Assembly: GCA_036652055.1 (NCBI GenBank)
Contig: JAVVWP010000003.1
Coordinates: 26,582 to 90,581, forward strand
DNA: 64,000 nt
From: Fimenecus sp036652055
Lineage (GTDB): Bacteria; Bacillota; Clostridia; Oscillospirales; Acutalibacteraceae
Direction: 5' to 3'
Position numbers and translations under genes: made by a program. The notes under the pieces were generated by a model. The model had not been told where the DNA came from, made no database searches, and worked only from the letters and a program-made list of their open reading frames with translations. This document shows positions 43,869 through 52,887 of the stretch, piece by piece; position 1 is the first letter of the stretch; each line of letters begins with the position of its first letter.

Positions 43869-46859
43869 TTATAGTTTATAAAGCTTTAATTCATCAAGCA
43901 CATTGCTTTTTGAAAGGCACTTTGCAAACTCCATTGCTGACTGAACTGACGGAATAACAGGGATTTTACGAAGCAGAGCAGTTCTTCTGATTTTTATATC
44001 GTCCTCATTCTCAGCATCGCCCATTTCTGAAGTTGAAACAACATATGACAGCTTATTACTTTTTATCAGCGTCATTGTATTTGGCTCGCCCTCGTGAATT
44101 TTGCGAACTGTATTTGATGCGACATGGTTTGAATTAAGCAGTTTTGATGTATTTGAGGTTGCATAAATCTTAAAGCCTTGATTTAAAAATTCATTTGCAA
44201 GCAGAATACTTTCAGGCTTATCAGAATTTGCAACGGTTATAAGCACTCCACCTGTTCTTTTTATTCTCATTCCCGAGGCAATATATCCTTTTAAAAGTGC
44301 TTCTTCAAAGGTTTCAGCTATTCCCATAACCTCACCTGTTGACTGCATTTCCTCTGAAAGCTTAACATCTGCACCGCCAAGGTGTTCAAAACTGAACACT
44401 GGCACTTTTACGAAAAATTTATTGGACTTTTTATAAACTCCCGTTCCTATTCCTATATCTTTTAATGTTTCGCCGAGCATTACTCTTGTTGCTATTTCTA
44501 TAATCGGAAGATTTGTAGCCTTTGCCATAAATGGAATGTTTCTTGTTGCAACAACGCTTGCACTTACAAGGTAAACTTCGTTATCATAAACTACAAACTG
44601 AATATTGATTAAGCCTTTATATTTGAGCTTTTTTACAAGCCTGTTTGTATAATCAGTGATTTTTTCTTCAATGTTTTCACTAAGAGTGACTGACGGATAA
44701 ACCGAAATTGAGTCGCCTGAATGAATTAAAGCTTTTTCAATATGCTCACAAATTCCAGGAACAAGGAAATCTTCACCGTCTGAAATTGCATCAACTTCAA
44801 CGCATCTTCCAATCAGCACTCGCCTGCTATTAGTGTGCTTAATATTCAGCTCGTCTAATATATCGAAAAATTCTATTTTGTTTTTTAAAGATTTATGGAC
44901 TGCCTCATCTGCACCAAAAATCTTAACGCCCATTTCTTTTAGCATTTCAGATTTTCTGATTGCATTTCCGCCACCAAACGGTAAAATTGCACCATATGGT
45001 TTTTCTGTTAATACTACATTTTTAACATCTTCATCTGTTATCGGATCTAAATAAAGCTTGTCTGCCATATTAAAATCAGTAGAAACAGCGGCAGGATTAT
45101 TGTTTAGCATTACAGAAAAATAGTTGAAATCTTTTAATGCCTCTAAAGTGTGAACTGCGGCATAATCCCTATCAGTGCCAAGCCCCACAGAGGTAGGGCC
45201 AGAGCCTATTACAAGGATTTTCTTTTTATCGGTTTTATGATTTTTTTGGAATGTTAAAGCTTCGTTTTCTTCGTCAAAAGAAGAATAAAAATATGGCTTT
45301 TTTGTGTCAAATTCAGCACTACAAGTGTCAACCGTATTAAAGCTTGCATTTTCTGTAAATTCTAATTCACTGCCTTTTAGCTTTTGAATTGCACTGTCTA
45401 AAAATCCTAACTTTTTTGCTTTATAATAGACATCTTCAGAGAAATTTTCAGCAATTTCTTTTTCAGTATCTGCAATATTTTTAAACTTTGAGAGAAAGAA
45501 CATAGAAATTTTTGTCATTTCATTAAGCTTTTTAAGCTCTATTCCCCTCTTTATTGCCTCATAGATTGCAAAAATGTATTCGTCATCAAAGCTTGCTATT
45601 AAAGATAATATTTCCTCATCTAATTTTAGCTTTAATTTTGGAAGCGATATTGTTTCTGTTTTTGGATTTATTGAGCGTATTGCTTTCATAAATGATAGCT
45701 CAAACGATGTGCCAATACTAAGTGCTTCACCAGTCGCCTGCATTGTTTCACCAAGATGGCGAGTAGCACTTCCAAAATTTTCAAAAGACCATTTTGGCAC
45801 TTTGACAGCACAATAATCTATTGCAGGCTCATTAGCGGCGGTTAATCCCTCCGCTATTTCATTTTCTATTTCAAAAAGATTATACCCAAGTGCTATTTTT
45901 GCGGCTACTTTTGCAATTGGATAGCCTGTAACCTTTGATACAAGTGTAGTTGAACTATTAACACGGGGCAGAACTGACAATACAACATATTCATCGCCCA
46001 GTGGAGAAAGTGCGTAATTAACACTGCAATTGCCCTCGATTTTAAGGTTGTTTGCAATTTTTCTTGCACTTCTTCTAAGGCGAGAAAATTCTGTATCAGA
46101 CAAGGTTTGTGCAGGCACGACTACAATACTATCGCCTGTATGAATTCCAACAGGATTGACATTTTCTGTGCTTGAAACGCTAATGCAATTTCCGGCAGAG
46201 TCACGAACAACTTCAAAGCTTATGCCTTTATAATCATCAACGCACTTTTGAATGAACACCTGATTGACAATTGATTTTTCAGCTAATTCATCAAATTTCT
46301 CTTTTATTTCTAATTCATTATTAATTCTGATATTAGCAAAATCTGGTGTGAAAGCAGGCTTTAAAGATACTGGATAGCCTATTTTTTTTGCAAAATCAAT
46401 CACTTCAGAAAGCTCGCTAAAAATTTCTGCATCAACATAAGGCTCACCCATTTTGCCCAAGGTTTCACGAAGTGCGCCACTTGTTCTAACGGATTTTAAC
46501 GCCTCTGGATTTATACCAAGAAGTTCTGTATTATGTTCAGCAAGATAGCCATTTTCTAACAGCTCAATGCAAATTTCAAGCCCATTCTTTCCGCCAACCG
46601 TTGCAAGAACAGCATCGGGCTTTTCAATTTCTATTAATTTTTTTACAGTTTCGCTATTTAAAGCTTCAATATAAACACTATCAGCTATTTTTTTATCAGT
46701 AATTATTGTATCTGGATTTGAATTTATAACAACTGTTTCAATTCCCTCTTGTTTGAATGCTTTGCACATTTGCACCGCAGAATAATCATATTCAGAGGAT
46801 TGACCTATGATAACAGGCCCTGCACCAATTATAAGAATTTTTTTATATGCCTTTTTCAT
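43869..46859 (-). CDS. Carbamoyl-phosphate synthase large-chain-like protein, catalytic sites lost
   Basis: The 996-residue frame aligns end to end with CarB, but is ~70 residues short and degenerate at both ATP sites. Site 1 keeps GAGPVIIGQ and HTGDS. However, the GGSGGG loop reads PDFAN (171-176), the Arg of RPSF is Lys, and metal ligands Gln285, Glu299 and Asn301 (E. coli) are Asn281, Ser295 and Leu297. Site 2 lacks about 60 residues near 678, including RPSYVLGG, and its Glu/Asn ligands are Ser766 and Ser768. The oligomerisation region (360-540) and C-terminal MGS-like allosteric domain (from ~865) remain. It overlaps carA by 4 bp. It is unlikely to make carbamoyl phosphate and is probably a pseudoenzyme. 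Confidence 0.85.
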   Translation of the reverse strand: MKKAYKKILIIGAGPVIIGQSSEYDYSAVQMCKAFKQEGIETVVINSNPDTIITDKKIADSVYIEALNSETVKKLIEIEKPDAVLATVGGKNGLEICIELLENGYLAEHNTELLGINPEALKSVRTSGALRETLGKMGEPYVDAEIFSELSEVIDFAKKIGYPVSLKPAFTPDFANIRINNELEIKEKFDELAEKSIVNQVFIQKCVDDYKGISFEVVRDSAGNCISVSSTENVNPVGIHTGDSIVVVPAQTLSDTEFSRLRRSARKIANNLKIEGNCSVNYALSPLGDEYVVLSVLPRVNSSTTLVSKVTGYPIAKVAAKIALGYNLFEIENEIAEGLTAANEPAIDYCAVKVPKWSFENFGSATRHLGETMQATGEALSIGTSFELSFMKAIRSINPKTETISLPKLKLKLDEEILSLIASFDDEYIFAIYEAIKRGIELKKLNEMTKISMFFLSKFKNIADTEKEIAENFSEDVYYKAKKLGFLDSAIQKLKGSELEFTENASFNTVDTCSAEFDTKKPYFYSSFDEENEALTFQKNHKTDKKKILVIGSGPTSVGLGTDRDYAAVHTLEALKDFNYFSVMLNNNPAAVSTDFNMADKLYLDPITDEDVKNVVLTEKPYGAILPFGGGNAIRKSEMLKEMGVKIFGADEAVHKSLKNKIEFFDILDELNIKHTNSRRVLIGRCVEVDAISDGEDFLVPGICEHIEKALIHSGDSISVYPSVTLSENIEEKITDYTNRLVKKLKYKGLINIQFVVYDNEVYLVSASVVATRNIPFMAKATNLPIIEIATRVMLGETLKDIGIGTGVYKKSNKFFVKVPVFSFEHLGGADVKLSEEMQSTGEVMGIAETFEEALLKGYIASGMRIKRTGGVLITVANSDKPESILLANEFLNQGFKIYATSNTSKLLNSNHVASNTVRKIHEGEPNTMTLIKSNKLSYVVSTSEMGDAENEDDIKIRRTALLRKIPVIPSVQSAMEFAKCLSKSNVLDELKLYKL

Positions 46860-47935
46860 TTGTGTGCTTCCTCCATTCTGTTGATAAATTCATCAAAAAT
46901 CCATGATGTACTGCTGTCTTTGTCACCATTTGGTGTGAACTGAACTGAAATGCCATTAAAGTCTTTGTATTTTAATCCCTCAACGGAATTATCATTAATA
47001 TTAGTTAAAAATGGCTCTGCTACAAGCTTTTCTATACTATTAATATCGACTGAATATCCGTGATTTTGGTCAGTCACCATAAATTTATCTGTACCAATAA
47101 TTCGCACAGGCTGATTTGAACCTCTATGACCTTGAGGCATTTTTTCAATTTTAAATCCATTTGCAAGTGCAAGCATTTGATGGCCTAAACCTATTCCCAT
47201 TATAGGAATATCAAGCTTTATCATTTCGCTTATATTTTCGATTACTGTTTTATTGTCATCAGGATCAGACGGACCATCAGAAAGCAAAATTCCATCAAGC
47301 TTATGTTGTGATATTTCATTTGAAGTCGTTGAATATGGCAAAACTATAATATCACAATCCCTTGAAGTAAACGCATTTAGTATTTTTCTTGGAAATCCAT
47401 AATCCATTACACACAATTTATATTTTGAATTTTCTAATTTAATTTTTAGCGGTTCTTTTATGCTTATTGCTTCAACTGCGCCTTTTATTGTATAGCTTTT
47501 TATTTGTTTTAAAAGATTGTCAAAATCATTTAGACTTTCAGTGATTGCACCCTTCATATAGCCTTTATCACGAACCGCTCTTGTAAGTCTGCGAGTATCT
47601 ATTCCGAAAATTCCAACAATAGAACGCTCTAACAAATATTTATCAAGAGATTTTTCATTTTCACCAACATCACACCACTCACGAGCTATGTATCCGTTTG
47701 CCATAATTTGAGAATTCTCATCTATATTCGCAACTCCCCTGTTAAATGCAAGTGGATATGTTTGAGCAACAATCTGACCGTAATATGTAGGATCAGAAAG
47801 AATATCATTGTATGATGCAGTGCAAGTATTAAAAACAACCTCTCCGATTGTCGTTCCGACCTTGCCCATTGAAAATCCATTGAACACAGTTCCGTCAGCA
47901 AGGACTAAATAAGCTCTTTTATTGTTTTTAAGCAT
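46856..47935 (-). CDS. Carbamoyl-phosphate synthase small-chain-like protein, glutaminase triad lost
   Basis: At 359 residues this has normal CarA length and overall sequence (GTTIGEVVFNT, GIDTRRLTRAVRDKG, QNHGYSVD). The class I glutamine amidotransferase site is dismantled. The nucleophile Cys in GICLGHQ is Gly249 (GIGLGHQ). The catalytic His and Glu of QFHPEA are Thr334 and Asn336 (QFTPNG). The oxyanion-hole GPGDP reads GPSDP. No frameshift or stop interrupts it. The AAGGCGG ribosome binding site and the 4-bp overlap with the large-chain gene look functional. It cannot hydrolyse glutamine by the known mechanism, and may act as a structural or sensing subunit. Confidence 0.88.
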   Translation of the reverse strand: MLKNNKRAYLVLADGTVFNGFSMGKVGTTIGEVVFNTCTASYNDILSDPTYYGQIVAQTYPLAFNRGVANIDENSQIMANGYIAREWCDVGENEKSLDKYLLERSIVGIFGIDTRRLTRAVRDKGYMKGAITESLNDFDNLLKQIKSYTIKGAVEAISIKEPLKIKLENSKYKLCVMDYGFPRKILNAFTSRDCDIIVLPYSTTSNEISQHKLDGILLSDGPSDPDDNKTVIENISEMIKLDIPIMGIGLGHQMLALANGFKIEKMPQGHRGSNQPVRIIGTDKFMVTDQNHGYSVDINSIEKLVAEPFLTNINDNSVEGLKYKDFNGISVQFTPNGDKDSSTSWIFDEFINRMEEAHK

Positions 47936-47995
47936 AAAGATTACCGCCTTTTAATGATGATTAAATAGTGAAATATCTGAAAATTAGTTGTGATT

Positions 47996-48907
47996 TTATT
48001 TGCCGATAAGTTCATTTTTCATTCTTATTGCTTCTTGCCTTGCAGCCTTAGCATAGTCTTTTTCGTCATATCCCATTTTTTTATAAGCACACATTATTCC
48101 TCTTGAAGAATTAATAACTGCACCAATTTTGTTTTTGTCAAAAGCTGGCATAACATCATCTGCACCGCCACCTTGCGCCCCATAGCCCGGAACTAAGAAA
48201 AATGTGTGAGGAAGTGCAATTCTAAGCTCTGCAAGCTGTTCTTTATATGTTGCTCCAACCACTGCTCCGACTGCCGAATATCCATATTCTCCACGGCTTT
48301 CTTCGCCCCAATTTTCGCACATATCGCCCATCGTTCTATAAATTGTTTTATCGCCAATTTTTTGGTCTTGCAATTCTCCTGATGATGGATTTGAAGTTTT
48401 TACAAGAACGAAAATTCCTTTATCTTCATTTTTGCAAATGTCTAAAAGAGGTTTTATTCCATCACTTCCGAGGTAGCCATTCACAGTAAGTGCATCACCA
48501 TCAAAAGGATATATCTTTTCACCATTTACATCAATTTTTCCAAGATGTGCAGCGGCATAAGCCTCCATTGTTGTTCCTATATCATTACGCTTACCATCAG
48601 TAATTACAAAAAGTCCTTTTTGTTTCGCATAAGCAATCGTTTGGCTGAGCGCCATCATTCCTTGCCAGCCATACATTTCATAGTATGCACACTGAGGTTT
48701 AACAGCAGGAACTATATCATAAAGCTCATCAATAAGCCCTTTATTAAAGGTTAAAAGAGCATCGGCAGCACCCTCTAAAGTATTACCATATTTTTCAAAT
48801 GACTCATCCTTAATGAATTTTGGAATAAAGTCAAGCTTTGGATCAAGCCCTGCCACTGTTGGGTTGTTTTTTTCGATTATTGCTTTAATTAAACGGTCAA
48901 GTGCCAT
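47996..48907 (-). CDS. pyrF: Orotidine 5'-phosphate decarboxylase (type 2)
   Basis: PyrF makes UMP from OMP. The catalytic Asp-Lys-Asp array is in DGKRNDIGTT, substrate Lys/Asp near AVKPQCAYYE, and the phosphate loop in PGYGAQGGG. At 303 residues it is the long type 2 form. AGGAGAG ribosome binding site inside the end of pyrC, 2 bp after its stop. Motifs are intact, in contrast to carA and carB downstream. Confidence 0.96.
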   Translation of the reverse strand: MALDRLIKAIIEKNNPTVAGLDPKLDFIPKFIKDESFEKYGNTLEGAADALLTFNKGLIDELYDIVPAVKPQCAYYEMYGWQGMMALSQTIAYAKQKGLFVITDGKRNDIGTTMEAYAAAHLGKIDVNGEKIYPFDGDALTVNGYLGSDGIKPLLDICKNEDKGIFVLVKTSNPSSGELQDQKIGDKTIYRTMGDMCENWGEESRGEYGYSAVGAVVGATYKEQLAELRIALPHTFFLVPGYGAQGGGADDVMPAFDKNKIGAVINSSRGIMCAYKKMGYDEKDYAKAARQEAIRMKNELIGK

Positions 48908-48909
48908 AA

Positions 48910-50205
48910 TTATTTCTCTCCTATAATTAAATTATCATTAAATACTATTTCTCCGCCAAGAACTGTTAATTTGACTTTGCTCTTTAGCGTTTGATTTTTA
49001 AATATGCAGTTTGTTGATTTGCCATGTAGCCTGCTAACATCAACTTTCCAACACTCATTTTCATCAATCAAAACAAGGTCGGCAGTTTTACCGATTTCAA
49101 GAGTTCCTGCATCTATTCCAATAATTTTTGCAGGAATATATGACATCTTTTTAATTAGTTCTAACATTGTCATTTTGCCTGTTGAAACAAGAGATGTATA
49201 GCTTGCAGAAAATGAAGTTTCCATACCGATAACTCCATTTGGAGCAGTCATAAAGTCAGATTTTTCTTCTGCTGTATGCGGCGCATGGTCAGTTGCAATT
49301 GCATCGATAGTTCCGTCTATCACTGCGTTTTCTATTGCAATTCGGTCCTCCTCGCTACGAAGCGGAGGGTTCATTCTATAATCAGCATCTTTAGATAAAA
49401 CCATTTCTTCATTGAAAGTGAAATAATGCGCTCCTGTTTCAGCGGTTATATTATAGCCCTTTTTTTTGGCATTTCTAATAAGCTCTGCTGATTGTTTAGT
49501 GCTAACATGACAAATGTGAAGCCTTGCATTTTTTGGGGCTGACATTAAAAGTGCAATCTCTCTTGCAGTGCCAACATCTTCAGCTGAATTTGGAATGCCT
49601 TCAACACAAAGCTGCTTTGAAATTTTACCATCATTTATTATTCCGTTTTTTGCAAGTGACTTTTCCTCGCAATGAGCCAAAATAGGCATATTTAATTCAG
49701 CTGAAATACTCATTGCTTTTTGCATAAGGTCAGCGGTTTTTACAGGGACACCATCATCACTAAAGCCTTTTGCCCCTGCCTTTTTAAGCAATGCCATATC
49801 GGTTAGCTCTTGCCCTAAAAGCCCTTTTGTAATTGCAGCTATTGGTAAAACTCTTGCCTTTGCATTTTTTGCCTTGTCTAAAATATAACTAATTGTTTGA
49901 GCATTATCAGTTACTGGATTAGTATTTGGCATTGCACAAAGGCTTGTTATTCCGCCTGCCGCTGCTGCATTGCACCCCGAAATTATGTCTTCTTTATTTG
50001 TAAATCCTGGATCACGCAAATGCGTATGAAGGTCAACGAGCCCCGAAGCTAATGAAAGCCCCGAAGCATCGATAAGTTTAACATTTTCTGCGTTGATATT
50101 TTTCGCTATTAATGCAATTTTTCCGTTTTTTACTAAAAGGTCACCAATTTCCTGCATGCCTTTTATTACATCAATGATTTTAGCATTTTTAATTAGCAAA
50201 TCCAT
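48910..50205 (-). CDS. pyrC: Dihydroorotase
   Basis: PyrC cyclises carbamoyl aspartate to dihydroorotate. The zinc ligands are seen in DLHTHLRDPG, AHCEE, HICHVS and ATDHAPH; NPPLR is also conserved. The 431 residues fit the class I enzyme. It is the first gene of the run pyrC-pyrF-carA-carB-pyrK-pyrD-ruvX. No convincing ribosome binding site precedes the ATG at 50205, which is unusual here. The metal-bridging Lys is probably replaced by Asp in AKGFSDDG, as in other class I bacterial enzymes. Confidence 0.95.
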   Translation of the reverse strand: MDLLIKNAKIIDVIKGMQEIGDLLVKNGKIALIAKNINAENVKLIDASGLSLASGLVDLHTHLRDPGFTNKEDIISGCNAAAAGGITSLCAMPNTNPVTDNAQTISYILDKAKNAKARVLPIAAITKGLLGQELTDMALLKKAGAKGFSDDGVPVKTADLMQKAMSISAELNMPILAHCEEKSLAKNGIINDGKISKQLCVEGIPNSAEDVGTAREIALLMSAPKNARLHICHVSTKQSAELIRNAKKKGYNITAETGAHYFTFNEEMVLSKDADYRMNPPLRSEEDRIAIENAVIDGTIDAIATDHAPHTAEEKSDFMTAPNGVIGMETSFSASYTSLVSTGKMTMLELIKKMSYIPAKIIGIDAGTLEIGKTADLVLIDENECWKVDVSRLHGKSTNCIFKNQTLKSKVKLTVLGGEIVFNDNLIIGEK

Positions 50206-50217
50206 ATAAATTGTTTA

Positions 50218-50264
50218 CGATTTTAGCCTTGCACAAGGGGCGATTAAAAAGCAGCCTTTTGCAC
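50218..50264 (-). repeat. Imperfect direct repeat in the pyrC leader
   Basis: CGATTTTAGCCTTGCAC (50218-50234) and CGATTAAAAAGCAGCCTTTTGCAC (50241-50264), as written on the plus strand, are related copies with an insertion. They fill the leader between the PBP stop and pyrC. No PyrR binding loop was recognised. Confidence 0.4.
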
Positions 50265-50290
50265 TCGGTATCGTACCCTTCAATATTTAT

Positions 50291-52591
50291 TTAAGCGGCT
50301 GGTTTTGTTGTCTGTGCAGTTGTAGGAATAGTTGTTGGAGGTGGCAAAACGGTAGTCGGCGGAGGAGCCACTTGAGTTACAGAAAATTCTTCTTCAGGAA
50401 TTGGCTCTGTCACTGATGGAATTGAAGCGTTCTTACAAGAAATACAGTAGCCTGGCATATTGCCATTAGAAAACCAACCAGTTCTTCTGCTTGTACAGCT
50501 TTCACTTGCTAAAAGCCCCGAAACCATACAATATTCTTTTTGAACTACATTAGTTGAAAACTTTTGGAAGCTCTTTGCAGGAAGCCCTTTATGGGCTGCT
50601 TTAAATACATCTGTAAATATTTTTCCTGCAGGATTTCCTGAAACATTTCCTTCGAGCGATTTTGGCTTGTCACAGCCAAACCAAACAGATGCAACATAAT
50701 ATGGCGTTCCACCACAGAACCAACGGTCTTTGTCATCTGTCGTTGTACCTGTTTTTGCGAATGTCTGGAACCCTGGGATGCCATTACCCTTAGCTGTTGC
50801 TGGATTATATGGATCAGTAACTACTGTTTGCAAAAGCTCATTCATAATATCAGCGGTATCAGGTGAAACAATTTGCTCACCATCTGTTTTTTCGTGCTGA
50901 AGTAAAATCGTAGAGCCATTACTATTTGTAACCTTATAATAGCTATATGGTTTATAATATTTTCCACCATTTCCAAAAGACGCATATGCCGCTGCCATTT
51001 CAAGCGTTGAAACGCCACCATTCATACCACCAACTGCAAGCGGAGAAAAATCCCTGTCTGCTGTTGTTAGCTTTTGGAATTTGAATTTTTCGGTTAAATA
51101 CTCATAACCTGTATCAACGCCCATCATATTGAGTATTTGAGCAGGAACAGTATTATAAGAAACAGAAACAGCATTTTGAACCGTGATGTATGAATTAGGG
51201 CTACCAAAATCACCACCGTAGTTGCTTGGCCACGATTTGCCATCTATTGTTTTTATACCGTAGTTCTTTATTTTTGTACTCCAAGTAACATATTTATTAT
51301 CAATTGCAGGCGCATAAATTGCAAGCGGTTTTATTGAAGAACCAGGCTGTCTTGAAGAATTTGCCGCCCTGTTAAGCCCCCTGTTACCTGTTTTTTCACC
51401 AGCACCGCCAACCATTCCAACAACTCTGCCTGTATAATCCATAACCGTCATTGCAGACTGTGCATCTGGAATGTTTTTATTTGCTTTTGGAAATCCCTTT
51501 TTATTAACATAAATATTTTCCATAGCTGACTGAACATTCATATCAATAGCTGAATAAATTCTAAGCCCACCTGAATAAATCTTTTTGCTTGCTTCCTTTG
51601 CTGAAAGATTATATTGTGTCATTAAATCACTGATAACGCTCTGAATAACAAAATCAGTGTAGTAGCTTTCGATTTTGTCTGGATTTTGTGTCGCATTGTT
51701 TGAAGAAATTTTATCGCTTGGCTTATATCCCTCAGTATTTGTGAAAATCATTTGATATGCCATTGCTGCGTCATATTCTTCTTTTGTAATCTTTTCTTGG
51801 TGTAGCATCTCATTAAGACAAATTATTTGCCTTTCACGATTGTTATCAGGGTTAATTAACGGATTGTATTTTGTAGGTGCATTTGTAATTGCTGCAAGTG
51901 AAGCACACTCGGCAAGATTAAGCTCTGTTATATCTTTGCCAAAATATTTTTCTGCCGCAGTTTTAACACCATAACAACCATTACTCATATAAACCGTATT
52001 CATATATGCTTCAAGTATTGTTTCTTTTGAGGCATTCTTTTCAAGATTTAAAGCCATTAATATTTCATAGAACTTTCTGTTTAAAGTTCGCTTATTCTCG
52101 CCTGTTAAATTCTTTATTAACTGCTGTGTTATTGTTGAACCGCCTTGGCTTTCACCCTTGCCTAAAAGAACCACCGAAGCAACTCTACGCCAGTCAACTC
52201 CACTATGTTGTTTAAATCGTTTGTCCTCAAGAGCAATATAGGCATTAGCCAAATTTTGAGGAATAACGCTCTGTTCAGGATTTTCAGTATAAGTTACCCA
52301 TACACGGTTTTGCTCACCATGTAAACGAGTTAGCTCAAAGGCTTCCTCATTATTGTTATAGGCATAAATTATCGTTGTCTGGTCAAGGTTTTCTTTGTAA
52401 TCTTCAAGATTAAATTTAGCATCTCCATTTACATATGATGCCATAAAGCTAAGAAGATAAACACTGACAATTACAAAAGAAACAAGCCCTGTAAGGCAAA
52501 GAGCTAAAAAAGCTATTAATGCCTTGCTTAACTTTTTTCTTGTTTTTTTATGTTTTTTATCTCCTGATTGCGTTGTTTGTTGGTTTGCCAT
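50291..52591 (-). CDS. Class A penicillin-binding protein (PBP1A family)
   Basis: A bifunctional peptidoglycan synthase of 766 residues: cytoplasmic Lys-rich start, membrane helix (~24-52), GT51 transglycosylase and transpeptidase. The transglycosylase has catalytic Glu in ALEDKRFKQHSGVDW, and GGSTITQQLIKN. The transpeptidase has SxxK in RQPGSSIKP, SxN as SYN and KTGTT. The C-terminal ~45 residues are Pro/Thr-rich and probably span the wall. GGAGG ribosome binding site. The ~290-bp upstream region holds the hairpin array described separately. Confidence 0.95.
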   Translation of the reverse strand: MANQQTTQSGDKKHKKTRKKLSKALIAFLALCLTGLVSFVIVSVYLLSFMASYVNGDAKFNLEDYKENLDQTTIIYAYNNNEEAFELTRLHGEQNRVWVTYTENPEQSVIPQNLANAYIALEDKRFKQHSGVDWRRVASVVLLGKGESQGGSTITQQLIKNLTGENKRTLNRKFYEILMALNLEKNASKETILEAYMNTVYMSNGCYGVKTAAEKYFGKDITELNLAECASLAAITNAPTKYNPLINPDNNRERQIICLNEMLHQEKITKEEYDAAMAYQMIFTNTEGYKPSDKISSNNATQNPDKIESYYTDFVIQSVISDLMTQYNLSAKEASKKIYSGGLRIYSAIDMNVQSAMENIYVNKKGFPKANKNIPDAQSAMTVMDYTGRVVGMVGGAGEKTGNRGLNRAANSSRQPGSSIKPLAIYAPAIDNKYVTWSTKIKNYGIKTIDGKSWPSNYGGDFGSPNSYITVQNAVSVSYNTVPAQILNMMGVDTGYEYLTEKFKFQKLTTADRDFSPLAVGGMNGGVSTLEMAAAYASFGNGGKYYKPYSYYKVTNSNGSTILLQHEKTDGEQIVSPDTADIMNELLQTVVTDPYNPATAKGNGIPGFQTFAKTGTTTDDKDRWFCGGTPYYVASVWFGCDKPKSLEGNVSGNPAGKIFTDVFKAAHKGLPAKSFQKFSTNVVQKEYCMVSGLLASESCTSRRTGWFSNGNMPGYCISCKNASIPSVTEPIPEEEFSVTQVAPPPTTVLPPPTTIPTTAQTTKPAA

Positions 52592-52676
52592 ATTTAAAAA
52601 TCCTCCGTAAAAGTTTTCAGAATATATGCATTTTAATGGTTAAATGTTCTCACGAAAAAAAGTCCCATCTTTTAAA

Positions 52677-52883
52677 GTGCTGTTTAATAGCACCGATGGC
52701 TACCACGCCATCGCCGTGAGGTTATTTAGCTTTTAAATTAATTGGCTAAAGCCAATTGCAATACATCGTATTGCAGTCACACCGCAGTGTGACAATTTAA
52801 ACTGCCAATGTTCCTAAAGTCAAAATCTTTGATTTTGAAAATGCACCTTGTGCATTCAAAGCGTTCCACCGCTTTGCTTTAGG
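52677..52883. repeat. Array of eight hairpins folding as two cloverleaf-like units
   Basis: Consecutive perfect hairpins have stems at 52677-52681/52689-52693, 52694-52700/52707-52713, 52740-52746/52751-52757, 52757-52764/52768-52775, 52776-52782/52787-52793, 52820-52827/52831-52838, 52840-52846/52850-52856 and 52857-52863/52870-52876. An outer stem 52732-52739/52794-52801 encloses three of them, and another at 52813-52819/52877-52883 encloses the next three. This fills most of the 296-bp gap between the GHL10 gene and the PBP gene. No reading frame or T run explains it. Only structure is claimed. Confidence 0.85.
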
Positions 52884-52887
52884 GTTA

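Noticed and set aside
43869..47935. carA/carB substitutions as sequencing error
   Set aside because: Loss of many separate catalytic residues in two uninterrupted frames, plus an in-frame deletion, cannot come from random read errors.
50206..50290. PyrR-dependent attenuator upstream of pyrC
   Set aside because: No PyrR binding-loop consensus or clear terminator/antiterminator pair was found in the leader.
52677..52883. Possible tRNA cluster, because of the cloverleaf shape
   Set aside because: Stem sequences, loop sizes and the absence of a T-arm GTTC and CCA-like ends do not fit tRNA.
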